The notes below the pieces were generated by a model. The model had not been told where the DNA came from. It made no database searches and worked only from the letters and a program-made list of their open reading frames with translations. Of a DNA stretch of 64,000 nucleotides, positions 27,889-36,305 are shown one piece after another (positions within the stretch are counted from its first letter, which is position 1; every line of letters starts with the position of its first letter). The DNA lies in assembly GCA_951812525.1 (NCBI GenBank), contig OX638316.1:744001-808000 (forward strand). Direction: 5' to 3'. The stretch comes from an uncultured Poribacteria bacterium. GTDB lineage: Bacteria > Poribacteria > WGA-4E > WGA-3G. The position numbers and the translations under genes are program-made.

Positions 27889-29001
27889 ATGAGAATTCGG
27901 GTATTGGGTATACGTGGGCTGCCTGCCACCTATAGCGGTCTGGAAACCATTATGGGTGAACTCGCCCCCCGCTGGGTAGAAGCTGGACACGAAGTCATCG
28001 TCTACTGTCGTAAGGCACTTTTCAAAGAGAGACCAGCGGAATGGAAAGGTATCAAACTCGTTTACCTGCCCAGCATAGAACACAAGGCATTCAGTACCCT
28101 CAGCCACAGTTTTCTCGCAACCGTGCACGCTTCAATTTCAGCATCTGATGTCATCCTGACGTGGAATGCGGGCAACGGTCCTTTTGGCTGGTTTTTTCGC
28201 ATCGCAGGTAAAACCGCTGTTATCAATGTCGATGGAATGGAATGGTTACGTCCAAAATGGAAGGGACTCGGTGCCGTCTACTTCAAGTGGGCAGCAAAGA
28301 TGGCAACAGCGGCGTTTCCAATCGTGATTACCGATGCCTCTGAGATGAAGCGGCTCTACCTTGAAGAATTGGGGGCAGAAACAACCTACATCGCTTATGG
28401 TGCAAATATTGAGCCGTCAGAGCATCCAGAAGTTTTGGAGGCTTACGGGCTTGAGCCCCGGAATTATTATCTCATCGCCAGTCGACTTGTCCCAGATAAT
28501 AATGCCGATCTGATCTTAGAGGCATTCGTTGCCTCAAAAAGTCAAAAGCAACTCGCCATAGCCGGTGGGGCTGATTACAAGGGTAATAAACTCGAAAACG
28601 AATTTTTAAGTAAATTGAAAAGTATTGCCAACGAAAACGTCAAGTTTCTCGGGCACATTAACGATTCTGATCACATTAAAGAACTTCACCATCACTGCTT
28701 CGCCTATATTCACGGCCACCAGTTTGGAGGCATTAACCCTTCTATCCTCAAGGCGTTAGGCTATTCCAACTGCATTCTGGCACTAAACACGCCTTTTAAC
28801 GATGAAGTCCTTGAAAGCGGGCATTACGGTATGCTCTTTGACAAAAACGTCACATCGCTCAAAGAGAAAATCCTAACTTTAGAACAACATCCGGAGATGG
28901 TTGAAGGTTTCCGACGGCGCGCCCCAGAACAGATACGAAATCGATTTAATTGGGAAATCATAGCGCAGCAATATCTTGATGTCTTTGAAAAACTCCAGTA
29001 G
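27889..29001 (+). CDS. DUF1972-type glycosyltransferase (rhamnosyltransferase-like)
   Basis: A 370-residue glycosyltransferase of the DUF1972 plus GT4 type. It begins MRIRVLGIRGLPATYSGLET, characteristic of Cps2T-like enzymes that add the second sugar, often rhamnose, to the lipid-linked primer. The donor-binding half has the FGGINPSILKALGYSN region. The start at 27889 is chosen because the family begins here; GAGG lies upstream. It precedes the initiating sugar transferase gene. Confidence 0.85.
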   Translation: MRIRVLGIRGLPATYSGLETIMGELAPRWVEAGHEVIVYCRKALFKERPAEWKGIKLVYLPSIEHKAFSTLSHSFLATVHASISASDVILTWNAGNGPFGWFFRIAGKTAVINVDGMEWLRPKWKGLGAVYFKWAAKMATAAFPIVITDASEMKRLYLEELGAETTYIAYGANIEPSEHPEVLEAYGLEPRNYYLIASRLVPDNNADLILEAFVASKSQKQLAIAGGADYKGNKLENEFLSKLKSIANENVKFLGHINDSDHIKELHHHCFAYIHGHQFGGINPSILKALGYSNCILALNTPFNDEVLESGHYGMLFDKNVTSLKEKILTLEQHPEMVEGFRRRAPEQIRNRFNWEIIAQQYLDVFEKLQ

Positions 29002-29139
29002 AACTAAAGTATTTCTGCTCGGAAAACGAGATGCGAGACTTACTATAAAAGCAGTATTCTGATCGCGACATTTTGAAAATTTCGTTAGGTCGGCACAAGT
29101 TATGTCCAAGATTAGACTGTAATTAGAGGAATTAACACC

Positions 29140-29856
29140 ATGCCATTCCTATCAAGAAATATAGACCGGATAGGAAACGATGTAGGCGAAAGTCAGACGC
29201 ATCGAGATGAAGATTCAACAGCAAGTTTTGGCTTGCAAGCTTCGCCAAAAATACGAAACACAGGAACTCTAGTGGAACGACTCTCCTCTTTCTACGCAAG
29301 GCGCGGCAAACATTTGTTTGATGTTATCGCAGCATTTTTCCTCATCATTCTTTTTGCCCCTCTGATGATGCTGATTGCGATTCTGATTAAATGCACCTCG
29401 CGAGGTCCCATCTTTTTCTCCCACAAGCGGGTTGGTTTAAACAACGAACTGTTTGTCATCCACAAGTTTCGGAGCCTTGATATCAATACACCCTCCTATT
29501 CAGAAAAACCTGGCTCAACGAACGATAAACGTATTACGTCGTTCGGTAAATGGCTCCGTAAAACAAGCTTAGATGAACTACCGCAACTCTTCAACGTTCT
29601 TAAGAGCGAAATGAGTCTTGTGGGACCGCGCCCAGAGATGCCTTTCCTCGCCGAGGGTTATGAACCTTGGGAAAACCAACGCCATCTCGTCCGACCTGGA
29701 ATGACCGGACTTTGGCAACTCAGCCCACGCCGCCAAGGCACAATCCGAGACGGAATCTCTGTTGACTTAGAGTACATTGAGAAACTGTCATTTTGGAACG
29801 ATTTCAAAATACTCATCCGTACTTTCAAAGTTTTCTGGGACAATAACACCTACTAA
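29140..29856 (+). CDS. Initiating sugar-1-phosphate transferase (WcaJ/RfbP-like)
   Basis: A 238-residue bacterial sugar transferase that loads the first sugar phosphate onto undecaprenyl phosphate. One membrane helix lies at about 60-85 ([18 protein letters not shown]), followed by the signature [34 protein letters not shown] and [10 protein letters not shown]. It lacks the multi-helix N-terminal half of WcaJ, so it is the short form. Residues 1-55 are poorly conserved in look; an internal start is possible but none has a better ribosome site. Confidence 0.9.
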   Translation: MPFLSRNIDRIGNDVGESQTHRDEDSTASFGLQASPKIRNTGTLVERLSSFYARRGKHLFDVIAAFFLIILFAPLMMLIAILIKCTSRGPIFFSHKRVGLNNELFVIHKFRSLDINTPSYSEKPGSTNDKRITSFGKWLRKTSLDELPQLFNVLKSEMSLVGPRPEMPFLAEGYEPWENQRHLVRPGMTGLWQLSPRRQGTIRDGISVDLEYIEKLSFWNDFKILIRTFKVFWDNNTY

Positions 29857-29860
29857 CAAC

Positions 29861-30217
29861 ATGAAACTCACCTTTGAAGATCTCGTTCGGATTCTGCGAT
29901 GCAGCTTTCGACTGCAATGTCCACAGTGTAGCAAGGGTGCGCTGTTTCAAACATACTTCAAGATGTTTACCCATTGCCCACAGTGCAACTTGAAGTTTGA
30001 ACGGGAGTCGGGTTATTTTATCGGTGCCATGTATCTCAACTATGGCGCAACCGTCCTGATTGCTTTCCCAAGCTACTTTCTCATTGAAACTTTTACGCCC
30101 ATCCCTTTCTTTTTTAATCTAAGCATCTGGGGTCTCTTTTCTGCCATCTTCCCAGTCCTTTTTTACCGTTATTCAAAAAGCATCTGGCTCAACTTCGACT
30201 ATACACTGTCCGCTTAA
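29861..30217 (+). CDS. DUF983 family membrane protein
   Basis: A 118-residue protein with two CxxC pairs (CPQC near 18 and CPQC near 36) that form a likely zinc ribbon, followed by two transmembrane helices (about 56-100). This matches the DUF983 family, whose function is unknown. I start it at 29861, 4 bases after the sugar transferase stop; the longer frame from 29777 overlaps that gene. It closes the polysaccharide locus. Confidence 0.8.
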   Translation: MKLTFEDLVRILRCSFRLQCPQCSKGALFQTYFKMFTHCPQCNLKFERESGYFIGAMYLNYGATVLIAFPSYFLIETFTPIPFFFNLSIWGLFSAIFPVLFYRYSKSIWLNFDYTLSA

Positions 30218-30273
30218 CTCCAACACACAAAAGACAACATCTACCATATATCGTGTCTTTAAACACACAAAAT

Positions 30274-31026
30274 TTATCTCGTGAAAATTTGCCCACGCGT
30301 GTATGCCCCTTCATCAGAGGCAAGGAACGTGAGCACCCTTCCAACACCCGCCGGATCACCCAGGGACTTACGAGCATTGGCAACAGCAGCATCTGGATCT
30401 TGACCTTCGCGCCTTGCTGATTCTGCAATCTGTCCTAATTTCAGCGGTGTCGCGAGTCCACCTGGACAGATGGTGTGCATACGGATATTCATTGACGAAA
30501 CCTGGTTTTCCACCACCATTACAAGCCCGTTAACCCCGCCTTTACTTGAACCGTAAGCAACCGAAGAACTCCCGCCACGAACACCTGCGCCTGACGCAAT
30601 ACACAGGATAACGCCGCCGCCACATCTGTTCATTATAGGAACAGCATGCTTGAGTGCGTAAAAGGTGCCTTTAAGGTTCACATCAATAACCGAATCAAAA
30701 GTCGCCGCCTCAAAGTCATCAATGCGAACATTCGGTCCACGTAGAACACCGGCTGAAGTTACCAATAGGTTAAGACCACCAAATTCCGTGTCAGCGGCTT
30801 TCATCAAGTCCGCCACCTCAGTTTCACTCGTGACATCGGTACGCAAGAACTTCGCAACGCCACCTTCCTCACGAATTGTATTGAGCGTTTTTTTAGCATC
30901 CGGCTCATTGATATCACCGAAAACAACTTTCGCGCCTGCTCTGGCGTATTCAATCGCTGTTGCGGCACCAATACCAGTAGATCCACCAGTAATCACTGCT
31001 ACTTTATCGTCAAGTCGAATATCCAT
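30274..31026 (-). CDS. Short-chain dehydrogenase/reductase
   Basis: A 250-residue classical SDR. It has TGGSTGIG near residue 14, TSAG in place of the usual NNAG, and catalytic YGSSK. An AAGGAG site precedes the ATG and a consensus minus-strand promoter lies at 31124-31152. Probably an oxidoreductase of small alcohols or sugars; substrate not deducible. It shares its upstream region with the divergent SelW-like gene. Confidence 0.87.
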   Translation of the reverse strand: MDIRLDDKVAVITGGSTGIGAATAIEYARAGAKVVFGDINEPDAKKTLNTIREEGGVAKFLRTDVTSETEVADLMKAADTEFGGLNLLVTSAGVLRGPNVRIDDFEAATFDSVIDVNLKGTFYALKHAVPIMNRCGGGVILCIASGAGVRGGSSSVAYGSSKGGVNGLVMVVENQVSSMNIRMHTICPGGLATPLKLGQIAESARREGQDPDAAVANARKSLGDPAGVGRVLTFLASDEGAYTRGQIFTR

Positions 31027-31123
31027 ATCGTCTCATCTCCTTGGAAATGGTGAGAGCACTCTCTTAATCGCAATTATCCTGTAGAAGCGATCTCCCACTC
31101 TCGACACTTAGATTCTGTGAAAG

Positions 31124-31152
31124 ATTATATGTGGAATGCGTCCACAGTGCAA
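31124..31152 (-). promoter_or_regulatory. Sigma-70-type promoter for the SDR
   Basis: On the minus strand, -35 TTGCAC (31152-31147), 17-base spacer, -10 TATAAT (31129-31124). It sits about 100 bases before the SDR start. Confidence 0.65.
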
Positions 31153-31198
31153 GCCTTTTTGCCTTGATACTATAAGGTGGTACGATTTGCGAAAAAAT

Positions 31199-31227
31199 TT
31201 GCAAATTTACAGTATATGTGGTAGAAT
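31199..31227 (+). promoter_or_regulatory. Sigma-70-type promoter for the SelW-like gene
   Basis: -35 TTGCAA (31199-31204), 17-base spacer, -10 TAGAAT (31222-31227), 69 bases before the ATG at 31296. It is arranged back to back with the SDR promoter. Confidence 0.6.
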
Positions 31228-31295
31228 TTTGTAAGAAGTAATCGAATTCACTTTGACTGGTAAAGTCAAAAAAATGAATGAGGAGGGAAACCCCC

Positions 31296-31526
31296 ATGGA
31301 AGTGAGAATTGAATACTGCACTGCTTGAAACTACCAGCCACGGGCAGCCAGTTTGGCAGATGCCTTGAAACAGAGATATGGTGCGGATGTTAAAGTCGAT
31401 CTGATTCCCGGTAGTGGCGGGGCTTTTGAAGTCTCGGCAAACGGAACATTGCTCTACTCGAAGTTAGAAACCAAGGAGTTTCCAACAACAGATCAGATAA
31501 CATCTGCAATAGACGCAGCAGCGTAA
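31296..31526 (+). CDS. SelW/Rdx-like selenoprotein (in-frame TGA = Sec)
   Basis: A 76-residue protein if the TGA at 31326-31328 is read as selenocysteine. Residues 1-16 read MEVRIEYCTAUNYQPR, with the Cys8-x-x-Sec11 redox motif at the exact place expected in the Rdx family (SelW, SelT, SelH and bacterial SelW-like proteins). The C-terminal half has GGAFEVSANGTLLYSK and KEFPTTDQI, the family's usual strand and FP turn. GGAGGG lies 8 bases before the ATG, a promoter upstream and a terminator downstream. A hairpin follows the TGA. A frame interrupted at codon 11 but conserved on both sides argues against a pseudogene. Role: probably thiol-based redox. Confidence 0.88.
31343..31364 (+). promoter_or_regulatory. 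Candidate bacterial SECIS hairpin of the SelW-like gene
   Basis: GGCA-GCC (31343-31349), loop AGTTT, GGC (31355-31357), a 3-base bulge, then TGCC (31361-31364). The stem starts 14 bases after the TGA, in the window used by SelB, and the loop contains GU as in known bacterial SECIS elements. Confidence 0.6.
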
Positions 31527-31537
31527 ATAAGGTCTTT

Positions 31538-31613
31538 AGAGGGTCGGAGGCTGAATACAAGACAAATCGTGCTTTAATAGCATAATTTCCTTATTGCCTC
31601 CCCCTCTTTTTTT
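31538..31613 (+). terminator. Rho-independent terminator of the SelW-like gene
   Basis: AGAGGG-TC-GGAGGC (31538-31551) pairs with GCCTCC-CCCTCT (31596-31607), followed by a T-run. The loop is long (about 44 bases). It lies just before the convergent lpxI stop. Confidence 0.7.
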
Positions 31614-32433
31614 ATTCGACAGCAACGACGGCGATCTTACATCGATCTGCTTCTTTGATAAATGCATCGACATCCATAATGAAAGTTCGTCGTGCTTCCA
31701 CTGCCAGCACACCTGCTTTGACCTGATGCAACACTTTTAGCGTTTGCATCCCGACTGTTGGCACATCAACACGAAAATCATGGTCCTCCGCCGACGCTTT
31801 CGCCACCACAACCCCTTTTTTCCCTAAGTCCCCACCTCTCTGAATAGTTGCATCCGTTCCTTCAATAGCCTCAATCGCGAGTACAATATGATTTTTAACG
31901 ACAACTGTTTGCCCAATATCCATGTTTGCTATCTGACGGGCGGTACTAATACCGAGCTCAACGTCTGCCCACTGATTTGCTGTGGGTTGTCGCGTTGTTA
32001 AAACACCGGGTTGTGGGAGGAGATGGTGGAGATAGCAATCTTGGGTAAGGATAGTCAGCCCAGCGGATTCAAGATAGGTGAGTGCTGCGTTAACAATTGC
32101 GGAAGGCTTTTTACGTCGGTTCTGTACTAAAATCCTGATAGTCGTAGCATCAATCTGGAATGGACGAAGCAGAATATTTCTTTCAACTTTGCCAATAATC
32201 ACTATCTCTTTTACACTTGAATCAAGAAGCGTCTGGCTAATCTTCTGAATCTGGCCAACGCCATAAGTGTGAATTTCATCTGTGATACCAGCAAAGCGCT
32301 GGGCGCCGGATTTTGTAATTTGAATAATAACAGGTTTTCGGTCATGGGCAACAGCGGCACGTGCTACCAACACTGGCAGCTCGCCTGCGCCTGCAATAAT
32401 ACCCAGTTTTTCCACCGCTTTCGCTCCCCGCAT
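31612..32433 (-). CDS. lpxI: LpxI-like UDP-2,3-diacylglucosamine pyrophosphatase
   Basis: A 273-residue protein of the LpxI (DUF1009) family. LpxI hydrolyses UDP-2,3-diacylglucosamine to lipid X in lipid A synthesis and replaces LpxH in many bacteria. The N-terminal LGIIAGAGELPVLVARAA and C-terminal DFRVDVPTVGMQTL and AGVLAVEARRTFIMD are characteristic. It lies directly after lpxA in the same direction, which supports the lipid A role. Confidence 0.92.
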   Translation of the reverse strand: MRGAKAVEKLGIIAGAGELPVLVARAAVAHDRKPVIIQITKSGAQRFAGITDEIHTYGVGQIQKISQTLLDSSVKEIVIIGKVERNILLRPFQIDATTIRILVQNRRKKPSAIVNAALTYLESAGLTILTQDCYLHHLLPQPGVLTTRQPTANQWADVELGISTARQIANMDIGQTVVVKNHIVLAIEAIEGTDATIQRGGDLGKKGVVVAKASAEDHDFRVDVPTVGMQTLKVLHQVKAGVLAVEARRTFIMDVDAFIKEADRCKIAVVAVE

Positions 32434-32476
32434 CGTCTAAAAGTCCCAATACTTGGACGCTTAAACGAAGAAAAAA

Positions 32477-33301
32477 TTAACTGTTCTGGATACGATTGGG
32501 TTGACTAAATCCAATGCCGCGTTTGGAAGCCTCAATAAATTCGAGTAGGTATTCAACCTCCGGTATCGTTTCGAGTTCCTCCCTGACTTTAGCCACAGCG
32601 TGTTTGAGAGGTAATCCCAAACGGAACAAGATACGGAATGCCTTCTTTAGTGCAGCGAGTGCTTCTGGTGTAAGCTGCGACAAAGGGTTAATCCTCGAAG
32701 TCCGAATCCCGATCCGATTGAGACTCCGAACACGCGCCGGTTGTCCTGCGGACAGCGCAAACGGCGGAATATCCTGGACAATCTTTGAGAAACCGCCTGC
32801 CATCGCCATTTTCCCGACCCGAACATATTGATGCAACGCCGCATGTGCACCGAGCCGAACGTCATCTTCAATTACAACATGTCCGGCAAGCGAAACAAAG
32901 TTTGCCATGATTATCCTATTACCGACGACGGTGTCATGCGCAAGGTTAACCCAATTCATTAACAGATTGTTGTCACCAACGACAGTCTCACCCTCTTCAA
33001 AGGTCGATCTGGAGATAGAGACGTACTCGCGTAGCGTATTGCGGTTACCGATTTTCACATAACTTCGCCAACCGCCGTACTTCAAGTCTTTAGATTCGTT
33101 ACCGATAGTAGCACCGAAGAAGATTTTGCATTCCTCACCGATAGTTGTCCACTTCTCAATTTGAACATGCGGACCAATCACTGTGCCGCGCCCGATGTGA
33201 ACGTCCTCACCGACAAGACTGTAGGGTCCAATCTTAACCCCTTCTTCCAATGTCGCTTTTGGAGAGATAATAGCCGTAGGGTGAATGTTAGTTTCTATCA
33301 C
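32477..33301 (-). CDS. lpxA: LpxA, UDP-N-acetylglucosamine acyltransferase
   Basis: A 274-residue left-handed beta-helix acyltransferase that starts lipid A synthesis by moving a 3-hydroxyacyl chain from acyl carrier protein to UDP-GlcNAc. It has hexapeptide repeats (IHPTAIISPKATLEEGVKIG), LMNWVNLAHDTVVGN with the catalytic His region, and a helical C-terminal domain beginning GIRTSRI. Normal length. Lies between lpxC-fabZ and lpxI. Confidence 0.94.
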   Translation of the reverse strand: MIETNIHPTAIISPKATLEEGVKIGPYSLVGEDVHIGRGTVIGPHVQIEKWTTIGEECKIFFGATIGNESKDLKYGGWRSYVKIGNRNTLREYVSISRSTFEEGETVVGDNNLLMNWVNLAHDTVVGNRIIMANFVSLAGHVVIEDDVRLGAHAALHQYVRVGKMAMAGGFSKIVQDIPPFALSAGQPARVRSLNRIGIRTSRINPLSQLTPEALAALKKAFRILFRLGLPLKHAVAKVREELETIPEVEYLLEFIEASKRGIGFSQPNRIQNS

Positions 33302-33356
33302 AAAATGTCCCTCCTAATCTCGAAAATCCTGCCAGTTATCTTAAAAGAACTGCGGT

Positions 33357-34643
33357 TCAGACAGACGCTAATACAATTGACAGTTCCGCTTCTGTGGCGA
33401 GTGCGTCTCCTACATAAACGCGTCCTTCGATGCGGGCAAGCCTGCTCCTTAGTTGCGCAACCTCTATTTCTAACCGAAGTTGATCCCCTGGAATGACAGC
33501 ACGCCGGAATGTCGCCTTGCTGATGGAACGAAAATAGCCGAGTTCACCTTCCTTCCCGATGTCCCGCAGCACAAGCCACGCTGCAAGTTGTGCGAGCGCT
33601 TCAATCTGTAGTACCCCAGGCATTACAGGCTGCGTCGGGAAATGTCCCTCAAAAATAGGTTCGTTATACGTCACATTCTTGATCCCAACCGCCCGTTTCT
33701 TACTCTCATATTCAATGACCCTATCCACCATACACATCGGGTGACGGTGCGGCAACACGTCATAAATATCCATCACTTCAATAGGCTCTTGAACAGCCGA
33801 CTGTTGAAGATGTCCCGCCTCGGCGAGAGCTTGCACAAATTCGGCATGGAACGCATGTCCTGTCCGCATAGCGACAACATGTGCCTTCGGTAAACGACCA
33901 GCCAAATAAAGATCGCCAATGAGATCTAAGATTTTGTGCCGTACAAACTCATCTTCAAATCGTAGTGGTATGCTGGGTTCACCCATTGTATTAATAACGA
34001 GGACATTATCATAACTCGCACCTTTACCAATACCGAGTGCCTGAAGTGCTTCAATTTCATCTTCAAAACAGAAACTCCGAGCCGGTGCAATGTCGCTAGC
34101 ATACGATTCTGGGGTTATTTTGAGGGTTAATACTTGTGGGGTTGTTTGCGGATGCGCATAAATAAAAGTTACTTCCAGCGCATCAGCGGGAAGCAGAACA
34201 AGTTGTCTATCCCCGGAAGAAAGTGCAAAAGGCTCAGTGACCTCAATAAAGTTACGTTGGGCATCTTGTGAGACAAGTCCTGCCGCCTGAATATTTTCGA
34301 CGTAGGGACCCGCACCGCCATCAAGTCCGGGAGGTTCCGGCGCGTCTAATTCCACCACCACATTATCAACACCGAGTCCACCGAGTGCAGAGAGAATATG
34401 TTCAATACTACTAACTGTGGTATCACCGCTGCGTAAACTGGTGCACCGAGGCAGAATGTCTGCCCAATTCTCTGGACATACCTGAACTTCTGGTGCGCCT
34501 TCCATATCTACACGCCGAAAGACGATACCGAAGTCCACCGGTGCCGGTTTCAAGGTTAATGTCACGGTTTCCCCTAACATCAACCCTTTCCCCGTAATTT
34601 TTATTTCTTTTTCAATTGTTTGTTGTGAATCTGCCTTTGCCAT
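33357..34643 (-). CDS. lpxC-fabZ: LpxC-FabZ fusion protein
   Basis: A 428-residue two-domain enzyme. Residues 1 to about 285 are LpxC, the zinc deacetylase of lipid A synthesis, with SIEHILSALGGLGVDNVVV and the zinc/catalytic region RHKILDLIGDLYLAG plus GHAFH. Residues about 290-428 are FabZ, the 3-hydroxyacyl-ACP dehydratase, with LPHRHPMCMVDRV and FEGHFPTQPVMPGVLQIEALAQ. The fusion is known from Bacteroidetes and some others. It couples two enzymes that compete for 3-hydroxyacyl-ACP. Confidence 0.95.
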   Translation of the reverse strand: MAKADSQQTIEKEIKITGKGLMLGETVTLTLKPAPVDFGIVFRRVDMEGAPEVQVCPENWADILPRCTSLRSGDTTVSSIEHILSALGGLGVDNVVVELDAPEPPGLDGGAGPYVENIQAAGLVSQDAQRNFIEVTEPFALSSGDRQLVLLPADALEVTFIYAHPQTTPQVLTLKITPESYASDIAPARSFCFEDEIEALQALGIGKGASYDNVLVINTMGEPSIPLRFEDEFVRHKILDLIGDLYLAGRLPKAHVVAMRTGHAFHAEFVQALAEAGHLQQSAVQEPIEVMDIYDVLPHRHPMCMVDRVIEYESKKRAVGIKNVTYNEPIFEGHFPTQPVMPGVLQIEALAQLAAWLVLRDIGKEGELGYFRSISKATFRRAVIPGDQLRLEIEVAQLRSRLARIEGRVYVGDALATEAELSIVLASV

Positions 34644-34693
34644 TTTGTTTTTTCACTTTCTGTGCCTGCAGTCGCAATCTTTCGAGCAAGCAT

Positions 34694-35719
34694 CTATCGG
34701 TTACGAGAGGCACGTCGCATTTTTCTCACCATCCTATTATGTTCTGAAAGTGTCTTTGAAAAATGATGTTTTCCATCGCCTATTGCCACGAAATAGAGAT
34801 ACTTCGTTTTTTCGGGACGCAGCGCTGCTATAATCGAACCAATGCCTGGACTCGCAATAGGTCCAGGCGGTAAACCTTTATACACGTATGTGTTATAAGG
34901 CGAATCTATACCCAGATCCGCTTTAGTTAAAAGACGTTCCGGGTTCCCTAAAGCGTAAAGTACCGTTGGATCTGCTTGGAGCCGCCAACCCCGCTTGAGT
35001 CGGTTATGAAAAACCCCTGCAATTCGAGGTCGTTCAGATTCGGATTGTGCCTCTTTCTCAATAATCGAAGCAAGTGTTACGATTTCATGCTGGGTGTGAC
35101 CCAAATCGCGTGCCTCTTCGTCAAATGTCTCAGTCCATTGTTTTTTGAATTCGCTAAGCATCATCTCAACAACTTTTTCTGCTGTTGTGCCTTTGGCGAA
35201 CTTATAGGTATTCGGAAATAAATAACCTTCCACTGTCTTGTCTTCAAGCCCATACCGCTTCAATAAACTTGTCGCTCCAAAGGCTTCCTGAAATGCTGCA
35301 GCAGTTCCGAAGCCACTGGTTTCCCAGAGTGCTGCGGTAGCGACCATCGTTAATCCTTCCGGTACCGTCCAAGTAACAAGCGTAACGTGTCCCTTTTCAA
35401 ACTCATCCAAGATATCCGATAGCGACATGTCCCGCCGCAATACATAAGTTCCTGCTTGCAAACGTTTGCCTATTCCTCTGTATCGAACGACTAAACGAAA
35501 AGCATATTCGCTTCGGATTAATTTCTCTGCGACCAACTGCCTCGCGATCTTTCGCGAATTGCTGCCAGTCGGTATATCGAAATTGACGACTTCTCCCGAA
35601 GAGGTAGGAGGAGACATCAAAAACACCCCTATTAACGAGGCGATGAGGCAAAGAATAGCAAGACTACATAGCGTCAATATACCTATTCTAATTTTCCCCA
35701 TTTTTCCCATTTTCACCAC
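34694..35719 (-). CDS. mltG: MltG, endolytic murein transglycosylase
   Basis: A 341-residue inner-membrane protein with one N-terminal helix (IGILTLCSLAILCLIASLIG). The YceG/MltG domain has LASIIEKEAQ, which carries the catalytic Glu, followed by RPRIAGVFHNRLKRG, LQADPTVLYALG and YNTYVYKGLPPGPI. It cleaves nascent glycan strands and ends peptidoglycan elongation. It lies next to ruvX, a common pairing in bacteria. Confidence 0.94.
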   Translation of the reverse strand: MVKMGKMGKIRIGILTLCSLAILCLIASLIGVFLMSPPTSSGEVVNFDIPTGSNSRKIARQLVAEKLIRSEYAFRLVVRYRGIGKRLQAGTYVLRRDMSLSDILDEFEKGHVTLVTWTVPEGLTMVATAALWETSGFGTAAAFQEAFGATSLLKRYGLEDKTVEGYLFPNTYKFAKGTTAEKVVEMMLSEFKKQWTETFDEEARDLGHTQHEIVTLASIIEKEAQSESERPRIAGVFHNRLKRGWRLQADPTVLYALGNPERLLTKADLGIDSPYNTYVYKGLPPGPIASPGIGSIIAALRPEKTKYLYFVAIGDGKHHFSKTLSEHNRMVRKMRRASRNR

Positions 35720-35752
35720 GTGTCTCGTAGGAGCAAATCCTAGTAACGGAAA

Positions 35753-36199
35753 TTAATTATTTCTCATCGATGCTGAAGAAGCACTTTTCTGATCGCGATT
35801 TAAATAATCTCTCAGAATAAGCACCGCTGCTACCTCGTCTATGAGTCCTTTCTGTTCTCTCGCGTCCTTACCAAGCTCACGCAGAATCTCCTCCGCTTCA
35901 GCCGTTGTGAATCGTTCATCTTGAAACTCAATCGGAACGTCAATAACATGCTCCAAGCGTCTCGCAAACTTCTGAATCTTCTCCGCCTGCGTACCGAGAG
36001 AACCATCAAGTGAGATAGGTAAACCGATGATAACGCGTTCAACCTTGTGGATAGAGACGAGATCTGAGATAACAATCAGATCTACCTGGCGATTTTTTCG
36101 GGTTAGCGTACACAGAGGGTGCGCTGCAATGCCAAGCTCATCACTAATAGCAACACCAATACGTGTATCTCCGATGTCTAATCCGAGCAAAATTGACAT
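35753..36199 (-). CDS. ruvX: RuvX/YqgF, Holliday junction resolvase-like nuclease
   Basis: A 148-residue RNase H-fold protein. It has LGLDIGDTRIGVAISDELG with the first catalytic Asp, VIIGLPISLDGSLG, FQDERFTTAEAE and DEVAAVLILRDYL with the last acidic residue. Members act in pre-16S rRNA processing and as putative Holliday junction resolvases. AAGGAGACGGTT is a strong ribosome site. Confidence 0.92.
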   Translation of the reverse strand: MSILLGLDIGDTRIGVAISDELGIAAHPLCTLTRKNRQVDLIVISDLVSIHKVERVIIGLPISLDGSLGTQAEKIQKFARRLEHVIDVPIEFQDERFTTAEAEEILRELGKDAREQKGLIDEVAAVLILRDYLNRDQKSASSASMRNN

Positions 36200-36212
36200 A
36201 ACCGTCTCCTTT

Positions 36213-36305
36213 TTACACTCTCAGAATTAAACCTGCAATTACACCGAAAAATACACACCCAAAGGCAACCAAATCTCGGTTTACAAGCCGTTTTGCTAAC
36301 GCCAT
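36213..36305 (-). CDS. Possible 30-residue membrane peptide upstream of ruvX
   Basis: An open frame from ATG 36305 encodes 30 residues with a charged start (MALAKRLVNRD) and one hydrophobic segment (LVAFGCVFFGVIAGLIL), ending 13 bases before ruvX. The amino-acid pattern is that of a small single-pass membrane protein. There is no good ribosome site and a stop lies 11 codons upstream, so it could be chance. Confidence 0.3.
   Translation of the reverse strand: MALAKRLVNRDLVAFGCVFFGVIAGLILRV

Noticed and set aside
31064-31321. 86-codon reading frame antisense to the SelW-like gene
   Set aside because: Composition looks non-coding, and it overlaps both the two promoters and the better-supported selenoprotein frame.
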